From Echinometra lucunter (Eukaryota > Echinodermata > Echinoidea > Camarodonta > Echinometridae), in assembly GCA_029962745.1 (NCBI GenBank), contig CM057154.1, positions 33,046,424 to 33,110,423 on the forward strand: 64,000 bases of DNA. The letters run 5' to 3'. The translations under genes and the position numbers were made by a program. Within the stretch, counting starts at the first letter, position 1. Every line of letters starts with the position of its first letter. Positions 13,101 through 28,100 of the stretch are shown here, one piece after another. Under the pieces are notes generated by a model that saw nothing but the letters and a program-made list of their open reading frames with translations, ran no database searches and was not told where the DNA came from.

Positions 13101-16100
13101 AGTCATCTGCAAAAAATCTCATCAACAGGTTCTTTCTGTGTGACTGGAATATTGTTGTGAGTTTGTACTTTGTGCTGATATGAACCCAACAAGCCAGATA
13201 CGAGACAATTCAAATCGCTCATTTTAGAGATGTGTGACCGATGAACTCATCATAATCTTGCATACAAACAAAAGAGAACGTGAAACAGGACATTTTATCA
13301 TCGTTGAAGGATGCTATATGAACTAGGTTTATAGGTCCAAACAGGGTAAATGTCCATACTTTGAAAACAGAGATGTAAATATACCCAGTAAACATCTATG
13401 GGACGAACCTTGCCCTGGTAAACAATGCCTACTCTGTCATTAACTACCAAAACTTGGGATGACTAAGTAAAATCATTATTCTTGAAGGAATAATATTGGA
13501 GGAAATAAACATGACCGACTGCCATGTGTGCAAATATTATTGACTCGAGGGCTACAAATGACGTAAAGTTTAGGGTTTGTTTGGGTTTCCTGAATTCTAA
13601 CTGATAATGGGAAAAATTAATCTCTATTTACCGGTCAGTTGCACAGGAAATATTAGCGAGTTATTATTTTCACATTTTGAATGGTTTTCCTCAATGCTTA
13701 AATACAGGCACTTTATTTTGGAAATTTTAGTGAGGACATAATTGTGAAATTAGTGAAAATTAACCAAACTTTTCAGCTTATACAGTAGAGCAATCTTACA
13801 AAAGTGTTTGAATATAGGACTCACAGAAGATGAAAAATACTTACATATTTCCAACCAAGAGTGGTTTTACAGCATTCACAGTAAATATCCGAGACAGCAT
13901 GAAGGCCTGTTAGAAGAACTCTCTCTTCTGCAGGTCCACATCCAACATTCACCCTGAAAAGATTCAAAATAAAATATGATATTCATTAGATGCAATGATC
14001 CAATATCAGTGACAATAATAATCACACAAATGATATCACACAATAATCATATATAAATGGCACAATAATATCTCACAAATACAGGAATATCATATTACAA
14101 TAATGAAATTCAATATTAATGACAATAATATTCACACAAATGATATCACACAATAATCATATAAATCATCGCAGGAATGATATATTACAATAACAAGGTG
14201 TGTTCCAAGTGGTTCAACCTCCTTCTCTTCAAATGATGAAATATTTTAAAACATCAACATTTTCCTTGCCCTTATGGAATAAATAGTCAGAGGATTTGAG
14301 ACCTGCCATATACCGCAGATATTCTGTATCATGACACCAGTGGAAAAAACATGTAATGTTCAAATAAAAACTTACACAGATGAGACTAGGAATTATTGGA
14401 TATACAGTTGTTACTGGATAACTGGAATTATTTTCGTAATTGCCAGATTCATCCTCAAACTTGTTGAGAATCCTCTGGAGTAAGCATACATGCATTTCAC
14501 GAAAAATCTCACACGGTAGAAGTCGTGCCTACACAGAATGTAGCCATTTCTCTGACCATGTATCAATAGATTCATTCACACTAGTCTGTCCCATAAATCA
14601 TCCGGATTTCAATTACATCAGATCCTCACAACAAACACACTGGTCTGATATCAACTTGGTTTAATTCCCTAGCTACAAAGTCACATATATCACTCAGGAA
14701 ATGAAAAGCGGCGTTGGAGAGAATCAGTTTCCTCTCGTATCTCAAGTATAACAACTCTACATCAGATGAAGATCATATAACCACTTGATAAAGTGATAAC
14801 CACTGTAACAAAATCTAATCTAACTTGGATATTTAGTTAAAGAGCTTTTTTTATGGCCTGATAACATATGAAAAAACCACTCTTTGTTCATGAAAAGGAT
14901 GTGACCTTGTTTCGAAGAAAGTGTCTTTCTTCCCTTTGCGGAAAGCGACCCGCTTTTGAAGTTCATATTATCTTTATTCCTGGGTATTTACTTTATTAAA
15001 TGCTTCTTAACCCATTCGTGACAGGAATTATTTAAAGCCTAATTTGATCAGATTTTATTCTTCAAATTGGCAACACCAACATTTTCATTTTATTGCTACA
15101 TTTTTCTTATAAAACGTCATGTATCTGCAATAAATATAGATTTACAGAAATTATGATGAGAAGTCAAAAAGTTGCCAATTTGCAGGGGAAAACGGTGATT
15201 TTAGACTTTCTATCACATTGCCAATTTAAGGATTTTAATGTTTATTTTTCTTTTGAAAATTTTCAGCATCAAACAACGAATATTGATGCAATCAAAATGG
15301 GCACAGTTTGTGTAGAATTTTTTGCTCTTTCTGCTTATGTATTTAGTATGATTTTTAGGGCTTTGCATCAAAAGTTATTAAACCACCAAACCACATAATG
15401 TGGACCCTCTGTCACGAATGGGTAATATGCATTAAAGTAAAAGAGGTCCTCGTGAATCAGTCTGAATAAAAATACTCTTACATTTGCAAATTTTGAACAC
15501 AGTAGTGAGCAAAATTATGGGCCTTCATCAAAATAAGTCCCTAGGGTTAAGAACATCACTTGTTATTGTGAAAATGATGCATGTCCTGGTAATAAAACTC
15601 ATAATAAGGTTACTTAAGGTGACTAAAGTTACCATTTTATTCCCTTGCAATATATGTATTCTACTGTTCTATGTATTCTTCTCCTTTTGGACAGAGTGAT
15701 TCCTCATGTAATTAAAAGAAAAAAAGGAGACAATAAAAATATCACTTCTAAGTTTCTATTCCTGTTAAGTGAAGTTATATTTCAGTATTCCATTTACACT
15801 ACAGTTCTTCCTGGTCATTATACTGTACGAAAAATCTAGCAATGTAACTTCCTTGTATACAAAGTACCAGAAAGTTTTATACCAGGACATACATAGTTCT
15901 TTTCACAATAACAAGTGATGTTATTTCACCTAGGGACTTATTCTGATGAAGCTAATCACTGGGGGGGGGGGGGGGGGGGGGGGGGGGGAGAGAAAAGGAA
16001 TCTAGTCATTATAAAATGATTTTACAATATTATCTTATGAGTACAAAGACATCAAAAGACTGTACTCCATTGACAACATACTCTACTTTTCCCGGCATCT

Positions 16101-19100
16101 ATGTGACTGTCCTTATATCCCACTATTGTTGTACTCTATTTTTATGCCTGCATTTGCCAAATAAAATGAAAATAATAATGATAATATAGTGTTGAGTAAA
16201 GCCTATCCTTCATACATATCCTGATCTCACTAATTATGCAGATCTCCCCACACACCAAACTATGCAGATATCAAAGAAAATCAAGTTCTAATGTAACCTT
16301 TTGAACAAAATAGAATACCCTTTCATTCCAGATATCCAGGAAATGACAAACTGATAATTACAATTTTTTTTTAATGAATACACTACAAGAACATGTATAT
16401 TCTTTTGATTTTTACGGAAGTGAGTGTGAACACTTAATACTTTGAAATAGATCTAGACACAGACTATGATACTCTCATATCATCTTGTAGCAGTTCCAAC
16501 TTAGTCCTCACGTTTCAAGATCAATGTAGGGATAGATATCAGCTATTTCCTGTTATATGTGAATGATTTATCACATCTTGAATTTCTATCTTTCTCATAC
16601 AAGGCAGTATCAGTATCAACTTTTTATAAGAATATAGAGAAGCTGGTAGTTAAAAGAAAACAGGAACAAGGAAACCCTTTGTTTAACATCCCGACATTTA
16701 ATCATTGTCAGAAGTGATTCCAGCAAATCTTGCTATTTTCTATATTTTAGTATTTACATTTTCTTTTCTTTCTTTGAGGAAGACTCATATGGTAATTTTC
16801 CCCAAAGGCAGGTTTGTTATCATCAGCTAAAGGTACATATAGACTATAAGCTTTAAATGTCTGTGATATTACACAGGAGTGGCAAAGGTATTCCTTTTTC
16901 CATAAACGGGAATGCAGTAACTGGTAAGGTGAAGTGATCAATAGGAAAGGTGAAAAATCAATTGATTCTTAGTCCTCTATAGAGATATACACATAGGCCC
17001 CACATGTAAGCTACAGTGTATATGGAAATGTTTGCCTTGTTTGCTGTGCATGTGTAGCCTTCCAATAATTCCACAATGGCACAGAATATAGCTGGAGTCT
17101 AATTTCGGAAGGGGGGGGGGGTGGTGGTTGGCACTTAGCCCCCCTAATGTTATTTTGGAACTGACAGTGTACCTGACAGAGCATTGCATGTTACTACCCC
17201 CTCTCTATGATTGAAGTCACTGAACAGCATGAAAATCTTTCACCTACATCTTATAAGGGGTTGGAATAAGGGATTACACTAACACTTTCATTAGAGCTGA
17301 AAGGTGATCATAATATTAGGTTAATCTAAAAAAAAAACAATTCTCTGACAGTGTCCTTATTCATCCATGTGCAGGTAACCAACTTATTATTGTGCATGGA
17401 CAAAAAACCTTGTCAACAATCAAAATAAAGATTACAGTTGTCCTTGTCTTGTTCAATTGCTAATCTCATGTGATCATGTTTACTTTTTGTGTGGAAGACA
17501 CAACATCCTGAACACATGCAATGTTTTTATTTTTTTTAATTTTTTACGGACTATAAATGTCATGAGATTTAACCAACCTTGTATGTTAGCCTTCCATAGT
17601 GCCTGTCGTAAAATTTGATCTGTTTAGCATGGTAGTATGTTCAGCTCCCTCTACTGTATACCATTTCATTTTTTATGATGATCAATATACTGTTAATCTT
17701 ATCTCACTTTGTTGGGCATGATGATGGTACATTATCTCTTGCCAGCTTGTACCAAAGCGTAATCGTTATTGTTTGTATGTACTCGCGTATCCCGGGAGGG
17801 AGATTAGATTCAATAAACTAAACTAAAATTAAACTAAACTATCAAAATTTCACTGAATTCTGCAGCACAATAAGGTTAATGTGATTGCATTGTCTGGTTT
17901 GAAGCAGATCATGTCTGATTTCAAAGTTGAGAACACATTCTTGAAAGTGAAACAAATAACATTATCAACCCATCAAAACAATAGCATTGAGAACTAGTTA
18001 CATTTACTACACAACTGTTCCTGTACTTATGCACCTAGTGGATCCAGTGTTTTGAAAATAGTAGGGGCATTGGGCTGAGCGGCACATGCTAATCAGATTT
18101 AGGTAATGGTGCCATTTTATGTGAAATGGGACCAAATTCAGTGCTATGGGAAGAACAAGGAGGGACACCCAGCCCTGCGCCATCCCTTCGATCCATCACT
18201 GTTATTTAACAAACAACCTTTGAAAAATGAACAGGTTTCCCTTATAATTTGATTTCATGCCAGAAACAATTATCTACACTTTCTATACATAGCTGTGAGA
18301 TTTGCTAATTTCAGTGCAATTAAAAATAAAATAGCACTAGAGTAATCTGAGTAGAAATTAATTTGAGGTACATGCAAATGTTCAATGACGTGACGTTCTT
18401 GTCAAGACAGACAATCAGTGCAGGAAATAACATGGTCAAAAAAAAAAATTCCCCCTTTTTCTTCCTGAAAATAAACTAAGGTCCTCCAATTTGTCCATCA
18501 TTTCGTTTTTCGATTACTTATTTTCTCTGGCATAGAAAAGGATAGAAAAGGAAATGAAAAACCCAAACAGGGTTTTTCATTTCCTTGCTAGCCTTTCTAG
18601 CTACTTACCATAACAAATGTAAAATCCATACAGTGTACAATTGTTATTATGGTTGGCCATGCAGAAGGTTCTGAACTTTCACTGTTACTCTTCCATTAGT
18701 CTACACAAACAGACCTTTCCTACTTTTGGGGTTGTGTTATTGCTTCATCCTAACCACAATCAGATGATTTCATAGAACTGCTCTATTATTCATTCTTTTT
18801 CTCATCGATGATCTTCTCATACCGCAAATGAGATCTTAGTTGGAAAAAAAGAAAATCAGCTCTGAACCAACAACTTCAGGAAAAAATCCAAGTACATTAA
18901 CTGATATTATTACATCAGTTTGCATCCTCTTCCAAAAGTACATCAAGACAACTCATTTCAAAAGTACATGTATTTGGAAACTAGCTGACTAATATCAAAA
19001 TGATGAAAAAAAAAAAAAAAGGAAGAGAAGTAACTAAAGTACATGTAAATGAGCTTGAAAAAAAGTAAACAGGGATATCAGAATCAGACTACATGTACAC

Positions 19101-22100
19101 AAGGGATCAATTCGGTGAATTTCACTACAGCATTGGGACAATAATTGCGCAACAATAGCAAGAAAAATCTATACCATAACAAACAGTGCAGAGCAGAGGG
19201 AAAAGACCCAATACAATGACTATGCATGTCTTCTGATTACGTATAGGCAACCTTTGAACAGACCTTTCTGGTTTATTGTACCAGCTTGTCACACAACCAA
19301 GCACATCATAGGAATGTAAATATAGCTTAGGGTACTGTTTTTGTTCTGAGTACAGTCATACATGTAGGTCTACATGTCCTATAGGTCTTTCCTGTAAGAT
19401 TGGAAAGCCAGCACAATTCCTGTGCATAATTGAAGTCCCTGGGACTCTGGACAACATGATGAGCAAGGCACAGCCTTGCATGCCATCCCTTATGCCAAGT
19501 ATCAACTTACAAAAGAGGAAAAAAATACAAACTAAGCTCCATAACACTTTTGGCCCCATGGTAAACAATCATAATGATAGCTGGGATAAATATTTGTTTA
19601 CCTGTAGATTGTAGCTCTACATAGACTTTAAAAAAATATAAAACTTATATGAAAAAAAAAATCATAAAAGTAATATGGGCAGGCCTAAATTTTCATGATG
19701 AATGCAAAATAAAAAGTAAGATATGATATCCCTTTGTCTTATTTTGATCAAGTTGCAAATGACAGAGACATCTATATTTTGAAGATCAAAATACGTTCCA
19801 CAAAACCATCCCACAAAAGGCTGCAAAGGTATATTCACTTGGTAGTAAATTGACTTTGGCTTTAAGCTCTACTCATATTTCGTGCAATATGATCTTCTAA
19901 ACACTGATACACTTTCAAATTTCTAATCAGTTTTTTTTTTTTTTAATGTGTGAGAGTGGAAACCAGCATCTTTGTAACAATCATGGTATTAAAACAACAT
20001 GTTTGTCTCTTACTCACCCGGCCCTTGTAAAAATTGGTCAAAACAACTTTTTATTAGAGCATTACAAATATAAATATGATCTGCGTTGTATGAGGTCATT
20101 TGAGATCGTTTTTCCCTACTTTTATGGCTTTGTATAAACTGCTTTTTAACATGGAGATGCATGTCTTGAATAGTTATCAGGCATCCCTGGATATCAGCAA
20201 TCAGATCAGACCAAAGAATCCTCTCACAAAGGTTCATTGGTCTATTTTCAATTGTTCTTTTTATGCACTTTGTACTGTTATGCTTAATTAAATGCTATCT
20301 ACATATCAATTTGCTGTGATGCCTCACTCTGGCTACAATACATCTCTCAAAGTGTGGCACCTGTGCCCTTTTGCTAAATTCCATTTTGGTTGAGCTTTTG
20401 TGCCCCTGCAGCTCATCGAACCTAGTATAACGCATGTTGCAGTGTTGAAAAGCTTCAAAGATTTCAAATCAGAGTTTGCGCTTTCAGACTAGGCCAGGTA
20501 TCTTGCCGCTATTTTAAAAAAAAAAACATATCCTTCATGCCCAGTTCATATGAATGACACTTGCCCAAATGATTCAGTCCCCCCCCCCCACACACACACA
20601 CATACATCTGCAGGAAACCTATCGTGCTTGATCAAAGATCAACAGTTATGAATTAGTTAGGTAGTTATGAATAGTCTGTGATTGCAGTCATAATTCAACA
20701 TGCAACATGAAACACGGTGAACCTAGCATGCATAATATAATGGTTGTAAGGAATTGACTACCTATAGTAGTAGTTAATTGTTATGATATAATGCTCCTGA
20801 AGATCACCATATTTGGTCTTGTCAATTTTAAAACAACATGTGATATATTTTTCTCAATAGTCAAGGCATAGAATGGGTCTGCAAGTAGACTAGGTATGAC
20901 AAATAGCCGGGGACTGCCCTGAGTATACCCATCATTCCATACACATATCATACAGGTCATAATAATACACATGGATAGATAACAACAATAGACAACTGAT
21001 ACCAACTGGTCCCAGACTAACCAAAGGTATACACATTTGTTGACTTCCAAACTATTTTGTAAAAACTACATCGCATCAAAATGTGAAAAAATGATATCGA
21101 AAGACTAAAAAAATACCAACTATTGAGAAAAGGGGAGGAGGAGGGAGGGACGGACGGACAGAGGTAGAGAGAGAGAGAGACACACACACACACACAGACA
21201 GAGGGAGTGTGAAGTAAACAAAGAACACCATTGCTAAACTGTAATTAACCCAAATATGTCAAATGAACTGATAGAAAAGAAGTAAATAACAAGACAAATT
21301 GGTCAAGAATGCAAATGCATTACATAAGATGATTAAGTCCTTATCTTTTGGGTTTGCCAAATAAAAAAAAGAAATAAACAAAGAAAATAAAGGGGGTTTC
21401 GAACTGATTCATACTTACACTGAATTGAAGAGATATGCCCTGCCTTGACTGCCCTGAAATGACTGGAAAGAAAAGGAATAAACAGAAAAAAAAAATTATT
21501 TAGACTTTGGAATCTTATCAACAGGAAAGTAGGAAGATCTTACTATAACACAATAAAAACAAATTTTGAAAATTAACTCGAGTGCAATTTAGAAAGCATA
21601 TTGCACTGCCCATACAACTCATGTTCAGATTATGTAATAAGCCATTGTAAAGTCTGCACATTTATAAAGGTGTTAGACAGGGCTATTGAACTTGTCTAAA
21701 GGTGAGTTCAAATATGAGGCGACATTGTGCCACAAAAATTCCCCCAACATTTTGGTGTACAAGTCAATGGGGTATGAGGCAACAAAAAAGGGTGTCACTG
21801 AGGCAAGACACATTTTTCTTTGCTGCAAACAAAAACCGCACCAATCAATTTCCTAAAAAGTTAGTGCAAAATATGTTGTCATGAGATTGCCTGCACAAGT
21901 TCTGATAAAGTTCTCTTTTATTTGAGAGTTGACGCGTTAATGCGCGTTCATTATTAGTGGCGCCACAATGTTGCACCACATCTGAACAATACAAATCTTG
22001 TTGCGCCACAGTGTTGCCTCTTATCTGAACACCCCTTTAAGTTAATTTTTCGAAAGTAGTTTATATTGTGTTCTATCCCTTTAAATGAAGATGGAATCAT

Positions 22101-25100
22101 TCTACTTTTTTGTCACAATTGAGATTTAAAAGAGAGAAAATGGGTTTCAAGCAAAAATCTGTCAAATATACAATTTGGTATCACCTTTGATGAAGCTTCT
22201 TTCAAAGTTCAAAAATATACAATTCTTCAAAATAAAAACTGTGAAAAATTATGACTGTACAATACAAGCAAGCAACTCATCATATGAAAGATTAAACCAC
22301 ACAAAATGTGTGATCATTGTTCAGAGACACTACCAATTTGCCAATTGTTTTTCAGCCAGTTTTCTTGGCAACATTCAAGTCAATTCCAGCCAAGTGTTGA
22401 TGTGATTTCCTTTGTAGGTGCAAGGGCTTCAAATTTCATGAACTTTCAACCTTGATTGGTAGCAGCAAACTTTGTGTATGATTTGATCCAATGCAATATT
22501 AAATGGTACATAGAAATCCTGTGACGGAGCAAAGTAGGATTCACCAAATAATCTCTAGCAGTAATCCAGAATAATTTTGAACTCCAAGACCTACTTTTTG
22601 GTTCTGCACTCTGCAGCCACATCTAAAAACAGAACGACCGCTGACCTCCAGCAAGTTTCAGACATTAGTACATTTTTAAACCAAACAAAGAGTTTCCGTG
22701 CAATTAAACTTTGCATGGGGTCAAAACTACAGCTACCCAGTACCAGCTGAGGTTTTCTTGCCATTTATGAGATACATATGACATAAATAAAGTTCTGAAT
22801 AACAAAGTCCTAGGGATGGGGGTATTCAAGTTAAAAATATAAACTCTATGTTCTGTATGACTGCTACAATCTTAAAGGCATTGGCTAACTTTGTGAGTAG
22901 CTGATTTAAAAAATTCTCAAACTAAGATGAAACATGTATATGAGTGCATGTATTTGTACTCAAAAACCCTGAAACCAACCATTATTTGGAATGAAAATGT
23001 GGAAGTTAGATGCAAACGGCGATTTTATTATCCATCGTCTCACGAGACAATCACTAAGAGGACCACTTTGCTTGAATTTGAAAATACCGTTATGTGCCTC
23101 CCTCCACGTGATACGCTAATGCACACAGTACGGTAAGGTGAGTCATACGCGCATGCGCACTCCTTATGTCTATTCTGTGCAACCGACCCTCGTATATTTT
23201 TCAAACATTGGTTCACATTTTTGATATTTAAAAATACTTCCTGTGGATATCATACTTCGAAACTTTCAGACTGGTATTTTTACACTAAAGCCCTTATGTT
23301 TATCCCATTTTCAAGTAACAAAACAAGATTTCTTAAAATCCTAACAATGTTAACCAATGTCTTTAAGTTTGATATGACTGCCAGTGGGGGGGGGGGGGGG
23401 GGGGGTATAGATCATAAATCAACATCCTGGGAACACAGTCCACAAAGAACTTATGAATATATCAGATAATTTGCACTATCAGCATAACTGATGTATAAAG
23501 TAAATAGAAGTAAAATTTACAACTATATACTGAAATAAGGTCATAATAAAACAGTGTATATAAAGGAAGAGCTTTTGTAACATGAACATGAACATGTAGA
23601 TTTCTATACATGTACGTTGATAATTCCCTGCAATTTACATGCACAATAATATTTCTGATATCATAACTCTAAATGTATTGGTTTACATAGAAAAAAGATA
23701 CCACTGTCAAACCTGCTATAGTGACCAGTGACCACCTAGACCCACTGTCTACACAGACCCAAATTTTTGTTTCCTGTGAATAATTCTTGTTTCCACTGAA
23801 ATGTGTATTACTAATTATTAGGAACCAGGTCCATAAAGACCACCTGCTCATAAAAAAACTTCTTCTTGTCTCCCTTGGATGGTCTTTATATACAGGTTTC
23901 ACTGTATTTTTTAAAATCAATTTCAAACATAATCTCAAATACAAAAGCACCACACTTTGATAACAAAACCGACCTTCACACTATGCTGACGTCTTATTCA
24001 ATAGGTTTAAGCAGGACATCAACCCTCTTTTTCCCCTTCGACTTAAAAAAACAAAACAACAAGCACTTTTGCACCAGTTGGGTTTGTTATGACCGGAAAA
24101 CCAGCCTTTTGGCTAAGCTGTGTGTGTAACAGAACTGACAGATATAATACCAGGGAACGTCCTGTCTCAACTAAAGATAATAGGAGTCGATGGCTGAACC
24201 AAAACAATAATAACCCGCTTCCTCTTGCACTTTTAAAGTTTGATGGCTTTGTTTAGCTCAAGTGGAAAACTACAAGATATTCTGCTCTTCTCCTACCAGC
24301 ATCATTACATATCATCCTGGTTTATATTTAAAAAAAAAAGAGTATATTGTACATGATCCTCAAAGAACTGCAGGGAAAAAAATACACGGGGGATCGGGGC
24401 GAATTTGCCCCCGAAACACCAAAAAGAGCCCTGGAAAACTACAAAAGAGCCCCTGAAATCCTCATATGATCCAATGTAAACTGTAATACAATGTAGAAAA
24501 TTCGGGAGGGTGGGCTCAAAAGTAGCCCCAGAAAAAATAGTTAATTTTTTCCCTGAAGTAAAGGAAGGTATATGCAGGATACCTCATGGAAAGATGATGA
24601 TAAAAAGCTCAGGAAAATGCTCCCAAAGAATGCTGATGCTGACTTCTTTTCTTTCTCTGAATCAAAGACCTGCTAGCGCTAAATGAAAGCAACCAGATTA
24701 ATGCGTTCATAGAAGCCTATAATTACTTTTTAATTGCAACACCGAGTATGCACAGCATTTCTGATCTATCAATGTATTATTCATTTATAGACTTATCTCA
24801 GACAGAAGCAAAAAAGAAAAGCCTGTTCTGGTAGACAACTTGAGAAAGTTTAAGGACAAACATGGATTAAGATTTCCAGCACAGATACAAAATAGTCATT
24901 ACAGCTAATCCTCTGGGGTTTATGAGCTCTTTATTCAGATTAGTACAGGATTCCATAGGCAGGAAAATCCATGATATATTTGAATGCAGACTAGACTTGG
25001 GATAAATGCGAACAAAAATAGAAATCGGTTGTAATTAGCACTGCAAATAAGTTCATTAGCTTTGAAAAGTATTTATATTCAATAAAACTCAGCCATACTG

Positions 25101-28100
25101 ATTATTTTGACATGCTTATACTGACTATATGCAGATTGTCATGGTGTACCATGGGAAGCCTTCAGTAAGCTTTCAATTAACATGTTCACCTGAATTGAAA
25201 CCTAATTAAATTCCAACACTGCAAATGCTAGAAGGTGATCTACTGCATAATGAAAAGAAATATATCCCTTCCTGCCTGGCCCCTTCCATTCCCACATTTA
25301 ACACAGAAAAAGGCCAGCTTTCAGACATTTTTAAACAACTGTCTTCATGAATCATATTCCCAACCTTTCCTCAAAAATGCATAGACAAAAGGAAACCTTT
25401 CTCCAATTTCTTTGAAGAGTTCATCTTGAAATGAATTACATGTAACATTCAATTTGAGGTAGAAGCTAAAAGCAAAACCCTAGTCCAAATGTCTCTGATG
25501 ATAACGTAGCGTAAATCACAACTTCGGCACTCAAAGTATGATCTTTCCAGTCATAGAAATATTCATGAGCCCTTCTAGAATCAGACAGAACTGGACATAA
25601 TGCTTTGTATATTTTTCCAGTTTCACTGGATATGGAAAAGCCTTTCACAAAACACACTGCAGCAGAAGTCTATTTCATAGATATTGTGCGTTTCTGATCA
25701 TATCCATTCCAAGCAGCTTGCTGGCAAATGTCAATCTCTCTTAATCAGGTGAAATATCACAAATGTCTGCAATTGCAGTGAAATACATGTACACATGGAA
25801 ACTGATACATGTAGTTACTTACATGTAGCTCTGCAGAAAAAAAAAAGAAAGAGACTTACATGTAGTATGAAAAGACAAATACAAAAGCAAAGTTACCTTT
25901 ACAGAATTCTCACTTTTTCTTGACAAAAACTGGTAAGAGTGCTCTATGAAATCAGAGTAAGATTCCTACAGAATTTCAGAAAACAACATTCTCTGGAAAG
26001 CCAAGTATAAAAAAGCTCACAGCTTTCAGATTTCAATCCATCTCTTTTTATTTAAGAAATTTCTTGTAGTTCTCCAGAGCACTAGATTATTTCTGCTTTT
26101 GCATAGGTTTTCCTCGTAGAGCTTAGTTACAATTTTCATTTCCACCCTGAAATCCTAATGGCTTTTACCCTTTCCAACTGTGTTAGAGATATTCATGAAC
26201 AAGTCGTCCCCCCCCCCCAAGTAAATGACCTCCCTTGATTTAAATGTATTGGTCCACATAACTGTCTGTTCTTACAAGTGAGCGCCTTATTTTCTGACTT
26301 TTTCCCTGTACCCTTCATACATGCAAGATTCGAAAAGCTTTTAAAAACTCACGTCACACTTAATGCAGAGTTCATGTTTTATTCATTCTGCATCTATCTT
26401 ACATCTCACCAAGCCGATGGAATTCAGTCTTCTAAAAACCAAATGCTGTAAGTGTTTTGATGTGCTTGCTGAACAGTTCCAACAATGGAACTGTTCAAAA
26501 CAAATATGCTGTACACAAAATTTCATATTTTCTCCCTTATCTCTAAAGATGCTGCTTGTATCTTTGTGAACTCAACATATGTTGTGTCAATTACATTTTC
26601 CTATGATATATCTTGAGCTAAGAAGACGAGCTGCATCTTCAGAGATAATGGAAAAAATATGAAATAGAGAAACCTGCCATTCTGAAGCAACAATGCCAAT
26701 TTGAGGATTGCCATAGAAAGTAGATTAAGAATTTTCAAAACTTTTATAACTTTATTTTGTAACCGATTTTGATGGAACTTTTTAAAAACTGCTTCTCTCT
26801 ATCCTCTCTCTTCATTAAAATTGATTTTTCCCCAGGGTTTCATTCTCTTTAAAGAGTGCTTCATTGTTGTTATTTTTTTTAGGATACACAGCAATTATTC
26901 TCCCTCTTGCTTTGAAATACTGAATATTGTGTATGTATCTATTCCGATGCAATTCATTTATGTTATTTCTCATTTTGTGTAAGAGCATACTAAATGCTTT
27001 TAATTATCATTTAATGCACACTCTCGTTATGAAGAAACACATGCCTGAGCAAAAGTTCCAAATTTATCTCACTGGTCAATAGTTTGTTCCATTATTTTGC
27101 ATCTCCACAATTGAACTATTTGGAAGAATTGGCACATGTATCCCACTATCAGGCTTTTTGAATAATGTTACATTTATAATACTGTTGGTATTGCTTTCAT
27201 GACATTCACAAAATATGCCCGTACATGTATCAGTGCATATTATGCGGGATGAGCAAAGTTGAACTTAAGGCATTGGTTAACATTGTTAAGATTTTGAAAA
27301 AATCTCATTTTGTTACTTGAAAATGATATAAACATGTGGATTATAGTGTAAAAATACCAGTCTGAAAGTTTCAAAGTATAATATCCACACAAAGTATTTT
27401 AAAACATTAGAAATGTGAACCAATATTTGGAAAAAATATATGAAGGTCGGTTGCACACACTAAACATAAGGAGTGTGCATGGCTCACCGGACTGTACTGT
27501 GTGTATTGGTGCAACGGGAGGCAGATAACAGTATTTTTTAATTCTAGCAAAAAGGTCCTCTTATTCATTGTCTCTGAGACCAAAAATAATGAAATCGCAG
27601 ATCGCGTCTTACTAACAGTTTTTCATTCCAAATTATGGTTGGTTTCAGGATTTTTTAGTACAAATAAAAGTACTCATACACACGTTTCATCTTAGTTTGA
27701 GAATTTTTTAAATCAGCTGCTCACAAAGTCAGCCAATGCCTTTAAGACATTTTCTCACATAAGGGGAGGTATCAAAAACATGTTTGGGTATATAATGTTG
27801 ATAAAGTTTGTTTTTGCTTAGTCTAAAGGGAACTTCCTATTCTCACTTCTCATTCATTTCAAGGGAAAAAGAAAACCACAAATGATAAATTACAAGTGTT
27901 TTTTTTCTTAGCGAGCTCACTTTCATAACAGTGGAGGATTTTGATAGTCTACAAACAGAACCTAGTCAGGATATTTTACAGGCAATTATTACAACAGAGG
28001 CTTGCTACACATAGCCTGTGTTTGCAGGGAGGGATGCGGAATATGTTTCCATCTATCTACAGAATCATCATGCTTATTCCTATAGTCCCTTACGGAAAAA

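Larger units (their letters stand above)
10160..13844 (-). other. YPEL intron 3
   Basis: A 3.7 kb AT-rich intron with two piggyBac-like MITE copies in opposite orientation (11183-11592 and 12529-12948). About 12330-12500 is a diverged repeat that resembles about 39840-40000: both contain a GATATTTG-like string, then CCCTTTCAG, then GAAA..CTCACAAAT. The rest shows nothing I can name. Confidence 0.85.
13954..21418 (-). other. YPEL intron 2
   Basis: A 7.5 kb intron. It contains a two-copy 110-bp tandem repeat (14001-14200), a piggyBac-like MITE (15007-15425), a poly-G run (about 15961-15988), a likely retroelement 3' tail (about 17690-17840), a perfect hairpin (18548-18586) and small CA and GA repeats near 20581-20600 and 21121-21200. 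No further conserved exon was seen. Confidence 0.85.
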
